From Anaerolineae bacterium (GTDB lineage Bacteria; Chloroflexota; Anaerolineae; Aggregatilineales; Phototrophicaceae), in assembly GCA_025454525.1 (NCBI GenBank), contig JALOOG010000012.1, forward strand, positions 1 to 64,000: a DNA stretch of 64,000 bases, written 5' to 3'. Each line of letters opens with the position of its first letter. Position 1 is the first letter of the stretch. Shown one piece after another: positions 43,451 through 52,675 of this stretch. The position numbers and the translations under genes were made by a program. The notes under the pieces are model-generated. The model did not search any database. It worked only from the letters and a program-made list of their open reading frames with translations, and had not been told where the DNA came from.

Positions 43451-46400
43451 ATGGTGACCAGTGACCAGATTAAAGATTATTTATTTCGCGGCAACTTAGA
43501 CGAGATCGACCCCGATGTCGCTGAACTTGTCCGCCATGAAACCGCTCGTCAAGCCCGTTATTTGATCATGATCCCTTCAGAAAGCACCATCCCGCAAGCG
43601 GTGCGTGAGACGCTTTCTTCAGCTTTTCATAACATTTACGCCGAAGGCTATCCGTTAGAGTCGACTCGTGTCTTACCAGAAGCCGAGTTGTTAGATTACA
43701 ACGCCCGCTTAACCGAATACCGTCGCTATGGGGATGAGCGTTATTACATGGGGACGGAATACGCCAATATCGTCGAAAGCTTGGCCCGCCGCCGCGCCGC
43801 CGAATTATTTGCGACTGATCGCGTTAAGGCCGATGATCTATTCGTCAATGTGCAGGCCTTATCCGGTGCGCCAGCCAACAACGCGGTGTATTCGGCCTTG
43901 CTCAAAGTCGGTGATGTGGTCATGGGGATGGACTTAATCCAAGGCGGACATCTGACTCATGGCAGTCCGGTGAATCGTAGCGGCAAAAATTACACGATCG
44001 TTAGCTACGGCATTAATCCGTCCACCGGCCAAATTGATTATGATGAGATGTTGCGCCTTGCCAAAGAACATCAACCCAAGATGATCATCGGCGGTTATAG
44101 CAGCTATCCACATACGCCGGATTGGGCGAAATATCGTGAGATCGCCGATGCTGTGGGCGCATATCTGTTAGCGGATATTGCCCATGTGGCCGGCTTAGTG
44201 GCCGCCGGAGTCTATCCGAATCCCGTTGGGATCGCCGATGTGGTGACGTTTACCACCCATAAGACCTTAGGTGGGCCGCGTGGCGCGGTGATCATCACCC
44301 ACAAAAAAGCGTTAGCGACCAAATTGGATCGGGCGGTATTCCCCGGTGAGCAGGGTGGCCCGCACATGAACGCGATTGCTGCTTTGGCCGTCGCACTTAA
44401 ATTAGCGGCTACCGATCAATTTAAGGAATTGCAACAACGCACCGTCGAAAATGCGGCCCGCTTAGCGCAACGTCTGCATGATCGCGGCTTACGCATCCCG
44501 TTTAACGGCACGACCACCCACCTGTTAAATGTCGATTGTTCAGCGATCACTGGCCCAGACGGCACGCCCTTAAGTGGTGATATGGCCGCCCGCATTTTGG
44601 ATTTAGTGGGGATCGTCTGCAATCGTCAAACCATTCCGGGCGATACCAGTGCTTTACGTCCGTCCGGGATTCGACTTGGCACACCATGGATTACACAACG
44701 CGGTTTCGGCCCGGCCGAAATTGATGAATTAGCGGACATCATTGCAGATGTGCTGCTCAATTGTGTGCCGTTTAGCTATAGTGGCAAGAAAAATCCCTTA
44801 GCCCGCGCTAAATTGGACTTTGAATTGTTGCAAAATGCCAAGTTGCGTGTGCGCGATCTCGCCGCCAGTGTCGGGATTGATACCGATGCTGTAGCGGATG
44901 ATTACCCCCATTTTTATTACAGCGACTCGGTAGACGGCGCGCAAACCTTGTCGATCAGTGGCCCCAAGTCGAAAGAGTTTTTGCAAGTCGTCTTAACCAG
45001 TGATGTTGAAGCCCTCAAAGTCGGTGAGCAACAAGCGACTCGCCTCTTGACTCCACATGGCCAAGAAGTCAGCTATGGACTCTTGGAGAATGTGAACGAT
45101 CAAAGCTATCTGTTACACGTCAACGATCACGGCGGTTACATTGCCGCATGGTTACGCGCCTTATCTGACGGCTTTGTCATTTTTGATCACCAAGACATTT
45201 ACGCCAAAGTGCCGGGCCCAGTGGATGTTCGCGTGATCAGTCCGACACGCCAAGTCACCGAATTTGCCCGTGAGGCGGGTTATGCCCCGTATAAGACCTA
45301 TTTCATCGGGATGAATGGTGAACAGTACCTTAGCCAACGCGATTTTGTGCCACAACCGTTTGTCTGGCAAGAACCGCAACGTGATCTACTCACCACCTCG
45401 CTCCATAGTCTCCACAAGAACATGAACGCCAAAATGGTCGAATTTGCCGGATATGATATGCCTGTATGGTATACCTCGGTTATGGAAGAACATCTCGCGG
45501 TACGTAACTCTGCGGGGATCTTTGATGTCACCCACATGGGCGTTTTTGATGTACGAGGCGCGGGTGCAGAGGCCTTCTTAAACGCGGTGACGACGAATGA
45601 TGTCCCGGCCTTAGCGGTAGGGGAGTCGCATTACACCTATTTCTTAGACACCGACGGCATCCCGTTAGACGATTTGATGATCTATCGCCTTGCTTTAGAT
45701 CATTTTATGGTGGTCGTGAATGCGTCCAATAATGATAAAAATTGGGCTTGGCTCAAAGCGGTGAAAAATGGCGAAGTGATCATCGATCCCGCATATCTTT
45801 CGCGTCGGGCGGCTGGAGCCGATCGTTGTGTTTTGCGTGATCTCCGCAATCGCACCGCGGGTAAAGAAATGCGTGTGGATTTAGCGCTCCAAGGCCCGCA
45901 AAGCCTCAATATCCTCTTAAAACTAGAAGCATCGGAGGAGGTCAAAGCGCGCTTAAAAGCCTTAGCATGGGCGGGAGTCATGCCGATCAACCTTGGCGGT
46001 TATGATCTGATCATTTCGCGCACGGGTTACACCGGTGAACGGGTTGCTTATGAGTTATTTGTGCATCCAGAGGCCGCGCCTTATTTATTCCGTAAGTTGA
46101 TCGATCTAGGCGCGACGGCTTGTGGTTTAGCTTCACGCGATAGCCTTCGCACTGAGGCCGGACTCCCGCTTTACGGGCATGAATTAGCGGGATCGCTCAA
46201 CCTTAACCCGGCGGATGCGGGCTTTGATACGTATGTCAAGTTGTCGAAACCGTTTTTTGTGGGCAAAACCGCTTATATTGCCCATGAACAACAACGCGAT
46301 GCCGAGATCGCCCGTTTCCGCTTAGAGGTGAAAGGCGCTCGCCCCGCGCATCAAGGGGATCCTATGGTGGATCGGCGCGGGCGTGTAGTGGGCATTGTGA

Positions 46401-46606
46401 CCAGTTGCAGCATCGATAGCGAGGGGTATCAATTAGGTCAAGTCTACCTCAAACAAGAGTATCATGAAGAAGGTACACAATTGTTTGTATTTGCTGGATC
46501 AGAACGTACCAAGCCGCAATCCGTCGCGGGTTTAAGCATCGGGAGCAAGGCCCCCATGCCAGAGAGCGCCACGATCTTAAGCCGTTTCCCCAAGCGCAAG
46601 AAGTAA
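43451..46606 (+). CDS. Fused serine hydroxymethyltransferase and glycine-cleavage T-protein
   Basis: 1051 residues. Residues 1-440 are a full SHMT (serine + THF to glycine + methylene-THF) with the PLP lysine K271 in TFTTHKTLGGPRGA. Residues about 490-620 resemble the N-terminal lobe of T-protein (SISGPKSKEFLQVVLTSDVE) but have SY in place of the catalytic Asp pair. Residues about 645-1040 are a complete aminomethyltransferase (GcvT): MVEFAGYDMPVWY, DVTHMGVFDVRG, catalytic D740/D741 in PLDDLMIY, and ISRTGYTGERVAYELF. It would couple glycine cleavage and serine synthesis through a shared folate. AGAAGGA precedes ATG 43451. No gcvH or gcvP is in the window. Confidence 0.93.
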   Translation: MVTSDQIKDYLFRGNLDEIDPDVAELVRHETARQARYLIMIPSESTIPQAVRETLSSAFHNIYAEGYPLESTRVLPEAELLDYNARLTEYRRYGDERYYMGTEYANIVESLARRRAAELFATDRVKADDLFVNVQALSGAPANNAVYSALLKVGDVVMGMDLIQGGHLTHGSPVNRSGKNYTIVSYGINPSTGQIDYDEMLRLAKEHQPKMIIGGYSSYPHTPDWAKYREIADAVGAYLLADIAHVAGLVAAGVYPNPVGIADVVTFTTHKTLGGPRGAVIITHKKALATKLDRAVFPGEQGGPHMNAIAALAVALKLAATDQFKELQQRTVENAARLAQRLHDRGLRIPFNGTTTHLLNVDCSAITGPDGTPLSGDMAARILDLVGIVCNRQTIPGDTSALRPSGIRLGTPWITQRGFGPAEIDELADIIADVLLNCVPFSYSGKKNPLARAKLDFELLQNAKLRVRDLAASVGIDTDAVADDYPHFYYSDSVDGAQTLSISGPKSKEFLQVVLTSDVEALKVGEQQATRLLTPHGQEVSYGLLENVNDQSYLLHVNDHGGYIAAWLRALSDGFVIFDHQDIYAKVPGPVDVRVISPTRQVTEFAREAGYAPYKTYFIGMNGEQYLSQRDFVPQPFVWQEPQRDLLTTSLHSLHKNMNAKMVEFAGYDMPVWYTSVMEEHLAVRNSAGIFDVTHMGVFDVRGAGAEAFLNAVTTNDVPALAVGESHYTYFLDTDGIPLDDLMIYRLALDHFMVVVNASNNDKNWAWLKAVKNGEVIIDPAYLSRRAAGADRCVLRDLRNRTAGKEMRVDLALQGPQSLNILLKLEASEEVKARLKALAWAGVMPINLGGYDLIISRTGYTGERVAYELFVHPEAAPYLFRKLIDLGATACGLASRDSLRTEAGLPLYGHELAGSLNLNPADAGFDTYVKLSKPFFVGKTAYIAHEQQRDAEIARFRLEVKGARPAHQGDPMVDRRGRVVGIVTSCSIDSEGYQLGQVYLKQEYHEEGTQLFVFAGSERTKPQSVAGLSIGSKAPMPESATILSRFPKRKK

Positions 46607-46620
46607 ACGCCGCTGAATGC

Positions 46621-46652
46621 AAGGGACGTAATTCGTTTTTGTTACGTCCCTT
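46621..46652 (+). terminator. Terminator hairpin after the SHMT-GcvT gene
   Basis: Perfect 11-bp stem AAGGGACGTAA / TTACGTCCCTT with a ten-base loop, 15 bases after the stop. The following U-tract is poor, so it may be Rho-assisted. Confidence 0.65.
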
Positions 46653-46735
46653 GTGAGTGTTGCGATCTAACGTTTCGCTTTTCATCGTGAAGAGAATTGA
46701 TTTTTACTCTAAGAAAAATTTAATCGAATCTCCGT

Positions 46736-46764
46736 TTGATTCCATTTCTTTCCGATGGTAAAAT
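46736..46764 (+). promoter_or_regulatory. Promoter of the acyl-CoA dehydrogenase gene
   Basis: TTGATT (46736-46741) and TAAAAT (46759-46764) with the optimal 17-base spacer; start codon 40 bases downstream. The sequence AATCGAATC occurs on either side of the promoter, a possible operator pair. Confidence 0.55.
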
Positions 46765-46803
46765 CGAATCATGAGTAGATTATTTTAGAGTTGAGAGTGT
46801 GGG

Positions 46804-47991
46804 ATGATCAACGAACAAGTAGAACAATCCGGTTTCGATTTTTTGAAGATGGATACTTTCTTGATGGATCACCATCGGGAATTACGCGACTCGGTGCGCG
46901 CTTTTGTGCAAAGCGATGTGTTACCCAACATCAATCCCTATTGGGAACGTGCTGAATTTCCCCGTGAGATCGCGATGAAACTCAAAGGCCTCCCGATTAT
47001 GGGCGGTTTGATCCGTGGCTTTGGCAGCGCCGGACTTGATCCGATCGCGATGGGCTTGGTGATGTATGAACTGTCTAAAGGCGATGGATCGATCACGACC
47101 TTTTACGGGGTGCATTCCGGTCTGGCAATGGGATCGATCGGGTTGTTAGGATCGAATGAACAGCGTGAGCGTTGGTTGCCGGCCATGGCCAACCTAGAGA
47201 AAATCGGCGCATTCGGCTTGACTGAACCAGAACGCGGCTCAAATGCCGTGGATGTCCAGACGACCGCGATCCGCGATGGCGATCACTTTGTCATCAATGG
47301 CGCGAAACGTTGGATCGGCAATGCGTCGATCGCCGACTTGATCGTGATCTGGGCGCGCGATGAAGAAGGTCGTTTCGGCGGTTATGTTTTAGAAAATCCG
47401 AGTCAAACCGAAGGTGTGACGATCACCGACTTACAAGGCAAGATCGGTAAACGTGCCATTTTGAACGCGCAAATTGAATTGAACAATGTGCGTATTCCGG
47501 TGGAAAACAAGCTAGAAAAAGCCAATTCTTCTCGCGATGCTGGCAAAGTGCTGGTGTTAGGGCGGTATGGCGTGGCGTGGGAAGCAGCCGGAGCGGCCGC
47601 AGGTTGTTTTGAACATGCCTTAGAATATGCCAAAAATCGTGAACAATTCGGTAAACCGATCGCCGGTTTCCAATTGATCCAACAAAAATTAGTTGAAATG
47701 GCGACCGAAGTCACCTTGATGCAACTTCTCTGTTTCCAGATGGGTAATTTGATCGTCGCTGGCAATTTTAATGAAGCGATCGCTTCTATGGGCAAGTACA
47801 ACAATGCCCGTAAGGCCCGTCAAGTCGCTCTAATGGCCCGCGAGGTCATGGGAGGCAACGGGTTATTGATCGAAAATCATGTCGCACGTCTCTTGACGGA
47901 CATTGAGGTGATCTACACCTACGAGGGGACGAACGAAGTTCAAACCTTGATTGTGGGTCGTGAATTAACCGGAATTAATGCGTTTGTCTAA
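46804..47991 (+). CDS. Acyl-CoA dehydrogenase (glutaryl-CoA dehydrogenase-like)
   Basis: 395 residues, FAD enzyme of fatty- or amino-acid oxidation. N-terminal helical domain, middle beta domain with GAFGLTEPERGSNAVDVQT and GAKRWIGNASIADL, and C-terminal helical domain with KNREQFGKPIAGFQLIQQKL and AREVMGGNGLLIENHVARLL, followed by the catalytic base Glu in VIYTYEGTNEVQ. The wording of these motifs is closest to glutaryl-CoA dehydrogenase and the related short-chain group. Own promoter and terminator make it a single-gene unit. Confidence 0.93.
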   Translation: MINEQVEQSGFDFLKMDTFLMDHHRELRDSVRAFVQSDVLPNINPYWERAEFPREIAMKLKGLPIMGGLIRGFGSAGLDPIAMGLVMYELSKGDGSITTFYGVHSGLAMGSIGLLGSNEQRERWLPAMANLEKIGAFGLTEPERGSNAVDVQTTAIRDGDHFVINGAKRWIGNASIADLIVIWARDEEGRFGGYVLENPSQTEGVTITDLQGKIGKRAILNAQIELNNVRIPVENKLEKANSSRDAGKVLVLGRYGVAWEAAGAAAGCFEHALEYAKNREQFGKPIAGFQLIQQKLVEMATEVTLMQLLCFQMGNLIVAGNFNEAIASMGKYNNARKARQVALMAREVMGGNGLLIENHVARLLTDIEVIYTYEGTNEVQTLIVGRELTGINAFV

Positions 47992-48004
47992 AGCGTAACG
48001 GTTT

Positions 48005-48037
48005 ACAGCGGGGAGCAATATTCCCCGCTGTATTTTT
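48005..48037 (+). terminator. Rho-independent terminator after acyl-CoA dehydrogenase
   Basis: Ten-bp stem ACAGCGGGGA / TCCCCGCTGT, seven-base loop, then ATTTTTT. It lies just before the convergent SCO1 stop at 48046. Confidence 0.85.
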
Positions 48038-48045
48038 TGAGGATC

Positions 48046-48699
48046 TTACCCTAAGCGGGCCACCAGATCATCCACGATTACTTGTGGATCAATCCCATAC
48101 AGATATTTAGCGACTAAATTTCCTTGCGGATCGACTAAAAAGCTAGAAGCGGTGTGATCAACCGTGTAGTTAGCAGCACCAGGGCTTTTATTGAGGGTAA
48201 ATTCCGCCCCGAACTGTAAAGCAAAGGGGCGAATCACCGCTTCTGTTCCGGTCAGCCCTATAAACGACGGGTCAAACCGTTTCACAAACCGATCCAACAC
48301 CGCGGGGGTATCGCGTTCACCATCCACACTAATCATTAAAAATGTGACATTTTCGGAGTGTTCACCAAGTAATTGTTTGACCTGTCGAAAGTCACTCATG
48401 GTGATCGGGCAGACATCCGGACAATGGGTAAATCCGAAAAAGGTCAGCACATAGCGCCCTTGATACGCGCTAAACGCCATTGTTTGTCCGTTGGTATCGG
48501 TCAAGGTGACATCAGTGATCGGGGTTGGATCTAGACGAGTCACTCCGTCAAAACTTTCAGCATCCTGTAAGATCACGACATCATTGCTTGTAGTTTGAGT
48601 CGGTTGTGTTAAAACCATTCGGGTGATTAAAGCCACAATGATCACCAGCGTGAAGGCCGTGATCATCAATAAAACGGGGGAGATACGTTGTTTTGGCAT
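48046..48699 (-). CDS. SCO1/SenC-family copper chaperone
   Basis: 217 residues. One N-terminal membrane anchor (about 8-30), then a thioredoxin fold with the copper-binding FGFTHCPDVCP (CxxxC) and the distal His in YTVDHTASSFLVDP. SCO proteins deliver copper to, or reduce thiols of, the CuA centre of cytochrome c oxidase, implying aerobic respiration. No oxidase gene is nearby. Convergent with the acyl-CoA dehydrogenase. Confidence 0.93.
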   Translation of the reverse strand: MPKQRISPVLLMITAFTLVIIVALITRMVLTQPTQTTSNDVVILQDAESFDGVTRLDPTPITDVTLTDTNGQTMAFSAYQGRYVLTFFGFTHCPDVCPITMSDFRQVKQLLGEHSENVTFLMISVDGERDTPAVLDRFVKRFDPSFIGLTGTEAVIRPFALQFGAEFTLNKSPGAANYTVDHTASSFLVDPQGNLVAKYLYGIDPQVIVDDLVARLG

Positions 48700-48808
48700 A
48701 GACTCATATCAATCAGTGACTATTTGTGAAAATTGTAACAGATCTCGGTTGACGGAGCAATTCCCAAAACGACACATAGCCAACGGCCAAGTTTTGAAAA
48801 AGTGGACA

Positions 48809-48837
48809 TTTGTTACGACTTTTTCGCTCATCTGTGC
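48809..48837 (+). repeat. 29-base intergenic element, copy 2
   Basis: 27 of 29 positions identical to 13668-13696 on the same strand, followed here by CTAAAATC. A partial, weaker resemblance (ACATTTGTTTCGATTTT) occurs at about 59492-59508. Confidence 0.55.
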
Positions 48838-49082
48838 TAAAATCAAAAGAACACGACAGGCACGATTTTTAGGAGCATTCGATGAGACAGGGCGACAAAC
48901 ACTTTTAGAGTTTTTGAGGCGCATTAGGTACATATATTACGATATAAATGACCTTGCCGCTGTCAGTAAGTCCTCATAAAGATTTTGCGAAAACCAGTCG
49001 TAAAGGATGCCTAGGCGTATTCTGGGCCACCAAAACCCGCTCGATGCTCTTCAAAAGGGCAATTGAGCTTTTGAATCAGTCA

Positions 49083-49183
49083 TTAACGGTCGCCTAGGTC
49101 TTTCATGTGTTTCCAAAAACGCTCAATCCGGTTCAAAACGGGGCAATTAGGTGGGGCAACCAAAGTACCTCTAAACGGTGTTC
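49083..49183 (-). pseudogene. Remnant of an IS630-family transposase (DDE_3 C-terminus)
   Basis: The minus strand from 49160 reads VAPPNCPVLNRIERFWKHMK then five more residues and a stop at 49083, the classic end of IS630 transposases (P-x-LNPIERxW with the third catalytic Glu). Just upstream, LEVLWLP, the normal preceding segment, lies in another frame, so a frameshift separates the two. Older sequence up to about 49420 may belong to it but is too decayed to read. No terminal inverted repeats were identified. Confidence 0.68.
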
Positions 49184-49401
49184 AAATTCTCATCCCCATT
49201 TCTCAAATTTCTTTTGTGGATTTACCGCCAAAAAAACTTTTTTCTTCTCCACCGCCGCCTTGAACCTAAACGGCATAACAATTCGCCTTACGATAATGCC
49301 ATTAACCTTACTGACCCCAAAAATTGCGTTGCTGATCGGATTAAAGCGCACTCATTTCAACCCAAAGTGCTTTCATTCAGCGCTGCCGTTGATCGTAAAA
49401 C

Positions 49402-49430
49402 GTTACACTTTGCGCCGAACGTGATACAAT
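49402..49430 (+). promoter_or_regulatory. Promoter of the P1-family peptidase gene
   Basis: GTTACA (49402-49407) and TACAAT (49425-49430) with a 17-base spacer and an extended TG one base before the -10; start codon 25 bases downstream at 49455. Confidence 0.48.
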
Positions 49431-49454
49431 GTCTCAATAAATAGGATCATCGAT

Positions 49455-50411
49455 ATGCTCACCAATCAAACTTTAACCGCGATTTCTGGAATCCGCGTTG
49501 GTCATAGTACCCATCTGCAAGGCGCAACGGGTTGCACCGTGATCTTATGCCCACCCAACACCGTAGGAGGTGTTGATCAGCGTGGTGGCGCGCCCGGCAC
49601 TCGCGAAACCGATCTCTTGCGCCCATTACATCTCGTTCAACACGTTCATGCGATCGTCCTATCCGGTGGAAGTGCTTACGGTTTAGCCACCGCGGACGGT
49701 GTGATGCGTTGGTTAGAGGAACGCAAGATCGGCTTTCCGATCGGGCAAAATACTGTTGTGCCGATCGTCCCCACCGCGATTTTAATGGATCTGGTGATCG
49801 GTGAACCGGGAATCCGCCCCGATGCCTCAATGGGTTATGCGGCGTGTGAACAGGCCGACGATAACCCCGTGTTACAAGGCACGATCGGCGCAGGAACGGG
49901 CTGTCGCATCGGCGGTTTTTTGGGGCTTGAGCGTGCGACCAAAGGTGGGATAGGTTCAGCAGCGATCCAATTAGAAGGCGGTGTAATTGTGGCCGCTTTA
50001 GTCGCTGTTAATGCGCTAGGAGATGTATTGGATGAGCAAGGTCAGATCCTCGCAGGAGTGCGAACACCGGACGGAACAGGTTATGCCGGGGCCTTAACCA
50101 CCCTACGTAGTTTGATCAGCACCCCACCCCCACCTGTCACCAATACCGTGATCGGTGTGGTTGCAACCAATGCCCAACTCACCAAAGAGGAGGTAAATTG
50201 GATCGCACAAATGGCACAAGATGGACTAGCGCGTGCGATCCGACCCGCGCATACTTCCTTTGATGGTGATACGATTTTCGGACTCGCCACAGGTGAGGTA
50301 GCCTCAATCGGGGTTAATCTGATCGGAGCGTATGCGGCTGAAATGTTTGAACAGGCAATCCGTCAAGGGGTGCGTAGCGCGACTTCTTTGGCGGGGGTAC
50401 GCAAAATTTAA
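49455..50411 (+). CDS. P1-family (S58, DmpA-like) N-terminal nucleophile hydrolase
   Basis: 318 residues: ISGIRVGHSTHLQGATGCTV, GVDQRGGAPGTRETDLL, AIVLSGGSAYGLATADGVM, GCRIGGFLGLERATKGGIGSA and NTVIGVVATNAQLTKEE. These are the blocks of DmpA/BapA aminopeptidases, which self-cleave to free an N-terminal Ser or Thr nucleophile; the NTVIGVVATNA block is the expected processing region. Substrates in the family are short peptides with beta-amino or D-amino acids. No signal peptide. The gene is followed by an unrelated two-component pair after 60 bases. Confidence 0.9.
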   Translation: MLTNQTLTAISGIRVGHSTHLQGATGCTVILCPPNTVGGVDQRGGAPGTRETDLLRPLHLVQHVHAIVLSGGSAYGLATADGVMRWLEERKIGFPIGQNTVVPIVPTAILMDLVIGEPGIRPDASMGYAACEQADDNPVLQGTIGAGTGCRIGGFLGLERATKGGIGSAAIQLEGGVIVAALVAVNALGDVLDEQGQILAGVRTPDGTGYAGALTTLRSLISTPPPPVTNTVIGVVATNAQLTKEEVNWIAQMAQDGLARAIRPAHTSFDGDTIFGLATGEVASIGVNLIGAYAAEMFEQAIRQGVRSATSLAGVRKI

Positions 50412-50494
50412 CATAATTCACCCGAATCTTAACGCACATTTAGCAAATAGGTTAAATAATCAGGGGTCTAACGATGATGAAGGTAAAAGGATCT

Positions 50495-51184
50495 ATGGTC
50501 AAGGTACTCGTCATTGAAGACGAAGAAACTTTGCTCAACAACCTAGCGGATAAACTCAAGGCCGACGGGTTTAATGTGACTACCGCTCGTGATGGCGAAC
50601 TCGGTTTAGAGAAAATTCGCAACGAACACCCTGATCTGATTGTATTAGACATCATGCTTCCCAAATTGGACGGTTTAAGCATCTGTCGCATCGTCCGCCA
50701 CGATACTTCAACGTCTCATATCCCGATCATCATGATCACCGCACGCGGGAATGAAGTTGATAAGATCGTCGGCTTAGAAAGTGGCGCAGATGATTACATC
50801 GTCAAACCATTTACACTTGGTGAATTTTTGGCCCGGGTGCGCGCTGTGATGCGTCGCTTTTCCGGCCGTCTGATGTTACAACAAGACGAGATGATCGCTA
50901 ACGATCTCCGTTTGAATCTCACGGCCCGACGGGTGTTTAAAAATGGCGAAGAAATTAAACTGAGTAACAAAGAATTTGACCTGTTAGCTGAATTGATGCG
51001 AAATCGTAGCGCGGTACTCTCACGCGATCTGATCCTTACCAAAGTTTGGGGTTATGACTATTTTGTCGATAAACGTACCGTCGATGTGCATATCCGGTGG
51101 TTACGTGAAAAACTTGAAGAAGACCCCTCGAATCCGCGTCGGATTGTCACCGTGCGTGGGGTAGGCTATCGCTTTGAAGGGTAA
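50495..51184 (+). CDS. OmpR/PhoB-family response regulator
   Basis: 229 residues. Receiver with VIEDEETLLNNL, phospho-Asp in DLIVLDIMLPKLDG and Lys in DYIVKPFTLGEF; winged-helix domain (about 130-228) with LSNKEFDLLAELMRN and TVDVHIRWLREKLE..RRIVTVRGVGYRF. The start at ATG 50495 lies close after AAAAGGA; 50474 is possible and would add seven residues. The kinase gene follows after 33 bases. Confidence 0.93.
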   Translation: MVKVLVIEDEETLLNNLADKLKADGFNVTTARDGELGLEKIRNEHPDLIVLDIMLPKLDGLSICRIVRHDTSTSHIPIIMITARGNEVDKIVGLESGADDYIVKPFTLGEFLARVRAVMRRFSGRLMLQQDEMIANDLRLNLTARRVFKNGEEIKLSNKEFDLLAELMRNRSAVLSRDLILTKVWGYDYFVDKRTVDVHIRWLREKLEEDPSNPRRIVTVRGVGYRFEG

Positions 51185-51217
51185 TTAATCGCTACGTCTT
51201 GCGGTTGGAGTTAGATC

Positions 51218-52675
51218 ATGCTTGAATTTCTGGTGATGCTGTTAGCCATCGCCTTAATAGTGCTTGGGCGGGCTTATTGGCAATTAAGTAATAAGTTAAC
51301 ACAAGCACCATTGCCTACTTTCGTAAAATCAGCATCAACCGGAGAGATCGAACGCTTAGAACAGACTCTCCAAGCTAAAAATGAGGAACTCAATCAACTC
51401 CGTACCGAGTTAGATCGGCTTCGGATTGAAGTTGCCCACCAACAAGAGAGCCTAACCGCAAATGAAGTTCGCTTGTCTGAACTTCATCAATCGCTAACGC
51501 TCAAAGCATCAGAACTCACTCCCTTACAGCAATCAGTGGAACAGGCTCACCAGACCATTCACTCGCTACAATCGGTTTTAGAGGCAAAGACAAGCGAAAC
51601 TGCTTACAAACTAGCACTTACGCTCACGCTTGCGAATGGCGCTTTTGATGCGCTATTGGTGATCGATCGCGAAACCAACGTGTTAGCGATGAACACAGCG
51701 GCCGAGAAGCTGTTTAATACCCAATATCCCGTGTTAAATCGGCGTTTGTTAGACATGACTCATATCCCCTCGTTAGAACTCATGGTAGAGGACACCTTGA
51801 TCAACGAGGAAGAACTCTTAGAAGAACAGATCATGGTGGGAGAGCGTACTTATCGCGTGCGCGTACAGATTATGCGGCGTGATGATCACGAATTTATCGG
51901 TGTCGCGATGCAAGATGTCTCGCAACTGGTCAAATTAAATCGGGCGCGTCGGGATATGGTCGCTAACATTTCACATGAACTCCGTACACCGATCGCCAAT
52001 ATCCGGTTGATCATCGATGGATTGTTTCATGAACAGGACAAACCCAAACGCAAGGATAGCATCTCCTCCTTACGCGCCATTGCCCGCGAAACCGACTCGC
52101 TCTTATGGTTAGTGCAAGAGATGGCCGATCTTTCGATGATCGAATCTGGTCAAGCGATTGTTCGTATGATAGAGGTCTCGTTAAGTGAGATCGTGCATGA
52201 TGCAACCGAACGTCTAGCCGATCAATACGCTGCAAAACACTTACGAGTCGCCCGTCATATCCCCGAAAAAATGCGGGTTTTATGTGATCGGGATCTCATT
52301 CAACGGGTGGTGATGAATCTACTGCATAATGCGATGAAATGGTCACCGATCGGCAATGTCGTCACGATCAGCGCAGCCAATGCAGGGGATGAGGTGATTA
52401 TCAGTGTTTATGACAACGGCCCCGGCGTACCAGAGGATCAAGTGGAGCGGATTTTTGAGCGCTTTTATCAGGTGGATATGTCCCGATCAGGCCAAGATGG
52501 ATCGGGTTTAGGCTTAGCGATCTGTCGTCACATTGTAGAAGCACACGGGGGACGTATCTGGGCGGAAGGCAATACCGATGGTTCTGGTGGACGTTTCCGG
52601 TTTACCCTCTTAAGCGTTGAACCGACCTTAGAGATCAACGGGTATTCCGAACAAAATGGGCAAGGTGGGAGTTAA
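51218..52675 (+). CDS. PhoR-like sensor histidine kinase with coiled coil and PAS domain
   Basis: 485 residues. One N-terminal transmembrane helix (3-22), a long coiled coil (about 45-125), a PAS domain (about 135-235, LVIDRETNVLAMNTAAEKLF), HisKA with phospho-His in MVANISHELRTPIANI and HATPase_c with MNLLHNAMKWSP, YDNGPGVPEDQ and GSGLGLAICRHIVEAHGG. There is no periplasmic domain, so the signal is membrane-proximal or cytoplasmic. TTGGAG precedes the start. Its 3' end overlaps the convergent small membrane gene by four bases. Confidence 0.93.
   Translation: MLEFLVMLLAIALIVLGRAYWQLSNKLTQAPLPTFVKSASTGEIERLEQTLQAKNEELNQLRTELDRLRIEVAHQQESLTANEVRLSELHQSLTLKASELTPLQQSVEQAHQTIHSLQSVLEAKTSETAYKLALTLTLANGAFDALLVIDRETNVLAMNTAAEKLFNTQYPVLNRRLLDMTHIPSLELMVEDTLINEEELLEEQIMVGERTYRVRVQIMRRDDHEFIGVAMQDVSQLVKLNRARRDMVANISHELRTPIANIRLIIDGLFHEQDKPKRKDSISSLRAIARETDSLLWLVQEMADLSMIESGQAIVRMIEVSLSEIVHDATERLADQYAAKHLRVARHIPEKMRVLCDRDLIQRVVMNLLHNAMKWSPIGNVVTISAANAGDEVIISVYDNGPGVPEDQVERIFERFYQVDMSRSGQDGSGLGLAICRHIVEAHGGRIWAEGNTDGSGGRFRFTLLSVEPTLEINGYSEQNGQGGS

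Larger units (their letters stand above)
48700..49454. other. Long decayed intergenic region with transposase remnant
   Basis: 755 bases, poorer in GATC than its surroundings. Contains the 29-base repeat copy 2, an uninterpreted stretch at 48870-48980, the IS630-type remnant and the promoter of the P1-peptidase gene. No intact gene is supported. Confidence 0.55.

Noticed and set aside
44798-45990. Several minus-strand ORFs of 62-96 codons in the SHMT-GcvT gene
   Set aside because: Shadows of the fused gene.
48623-48979. 118-codon plus-strand ORF ending near a segment with FDETGRQTLLEFLRR
   Set aside because: The first half is antisense to the SCO1 gene. The tail faintly resembles a MarR-type C-terminus but is too short to support.
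49107-49444. Plus-strand ORFs of 88-105 codons in the gap before the peptidase gene
   Set aside because: They are antisense to the IS630 remnant and have no sensible composition.
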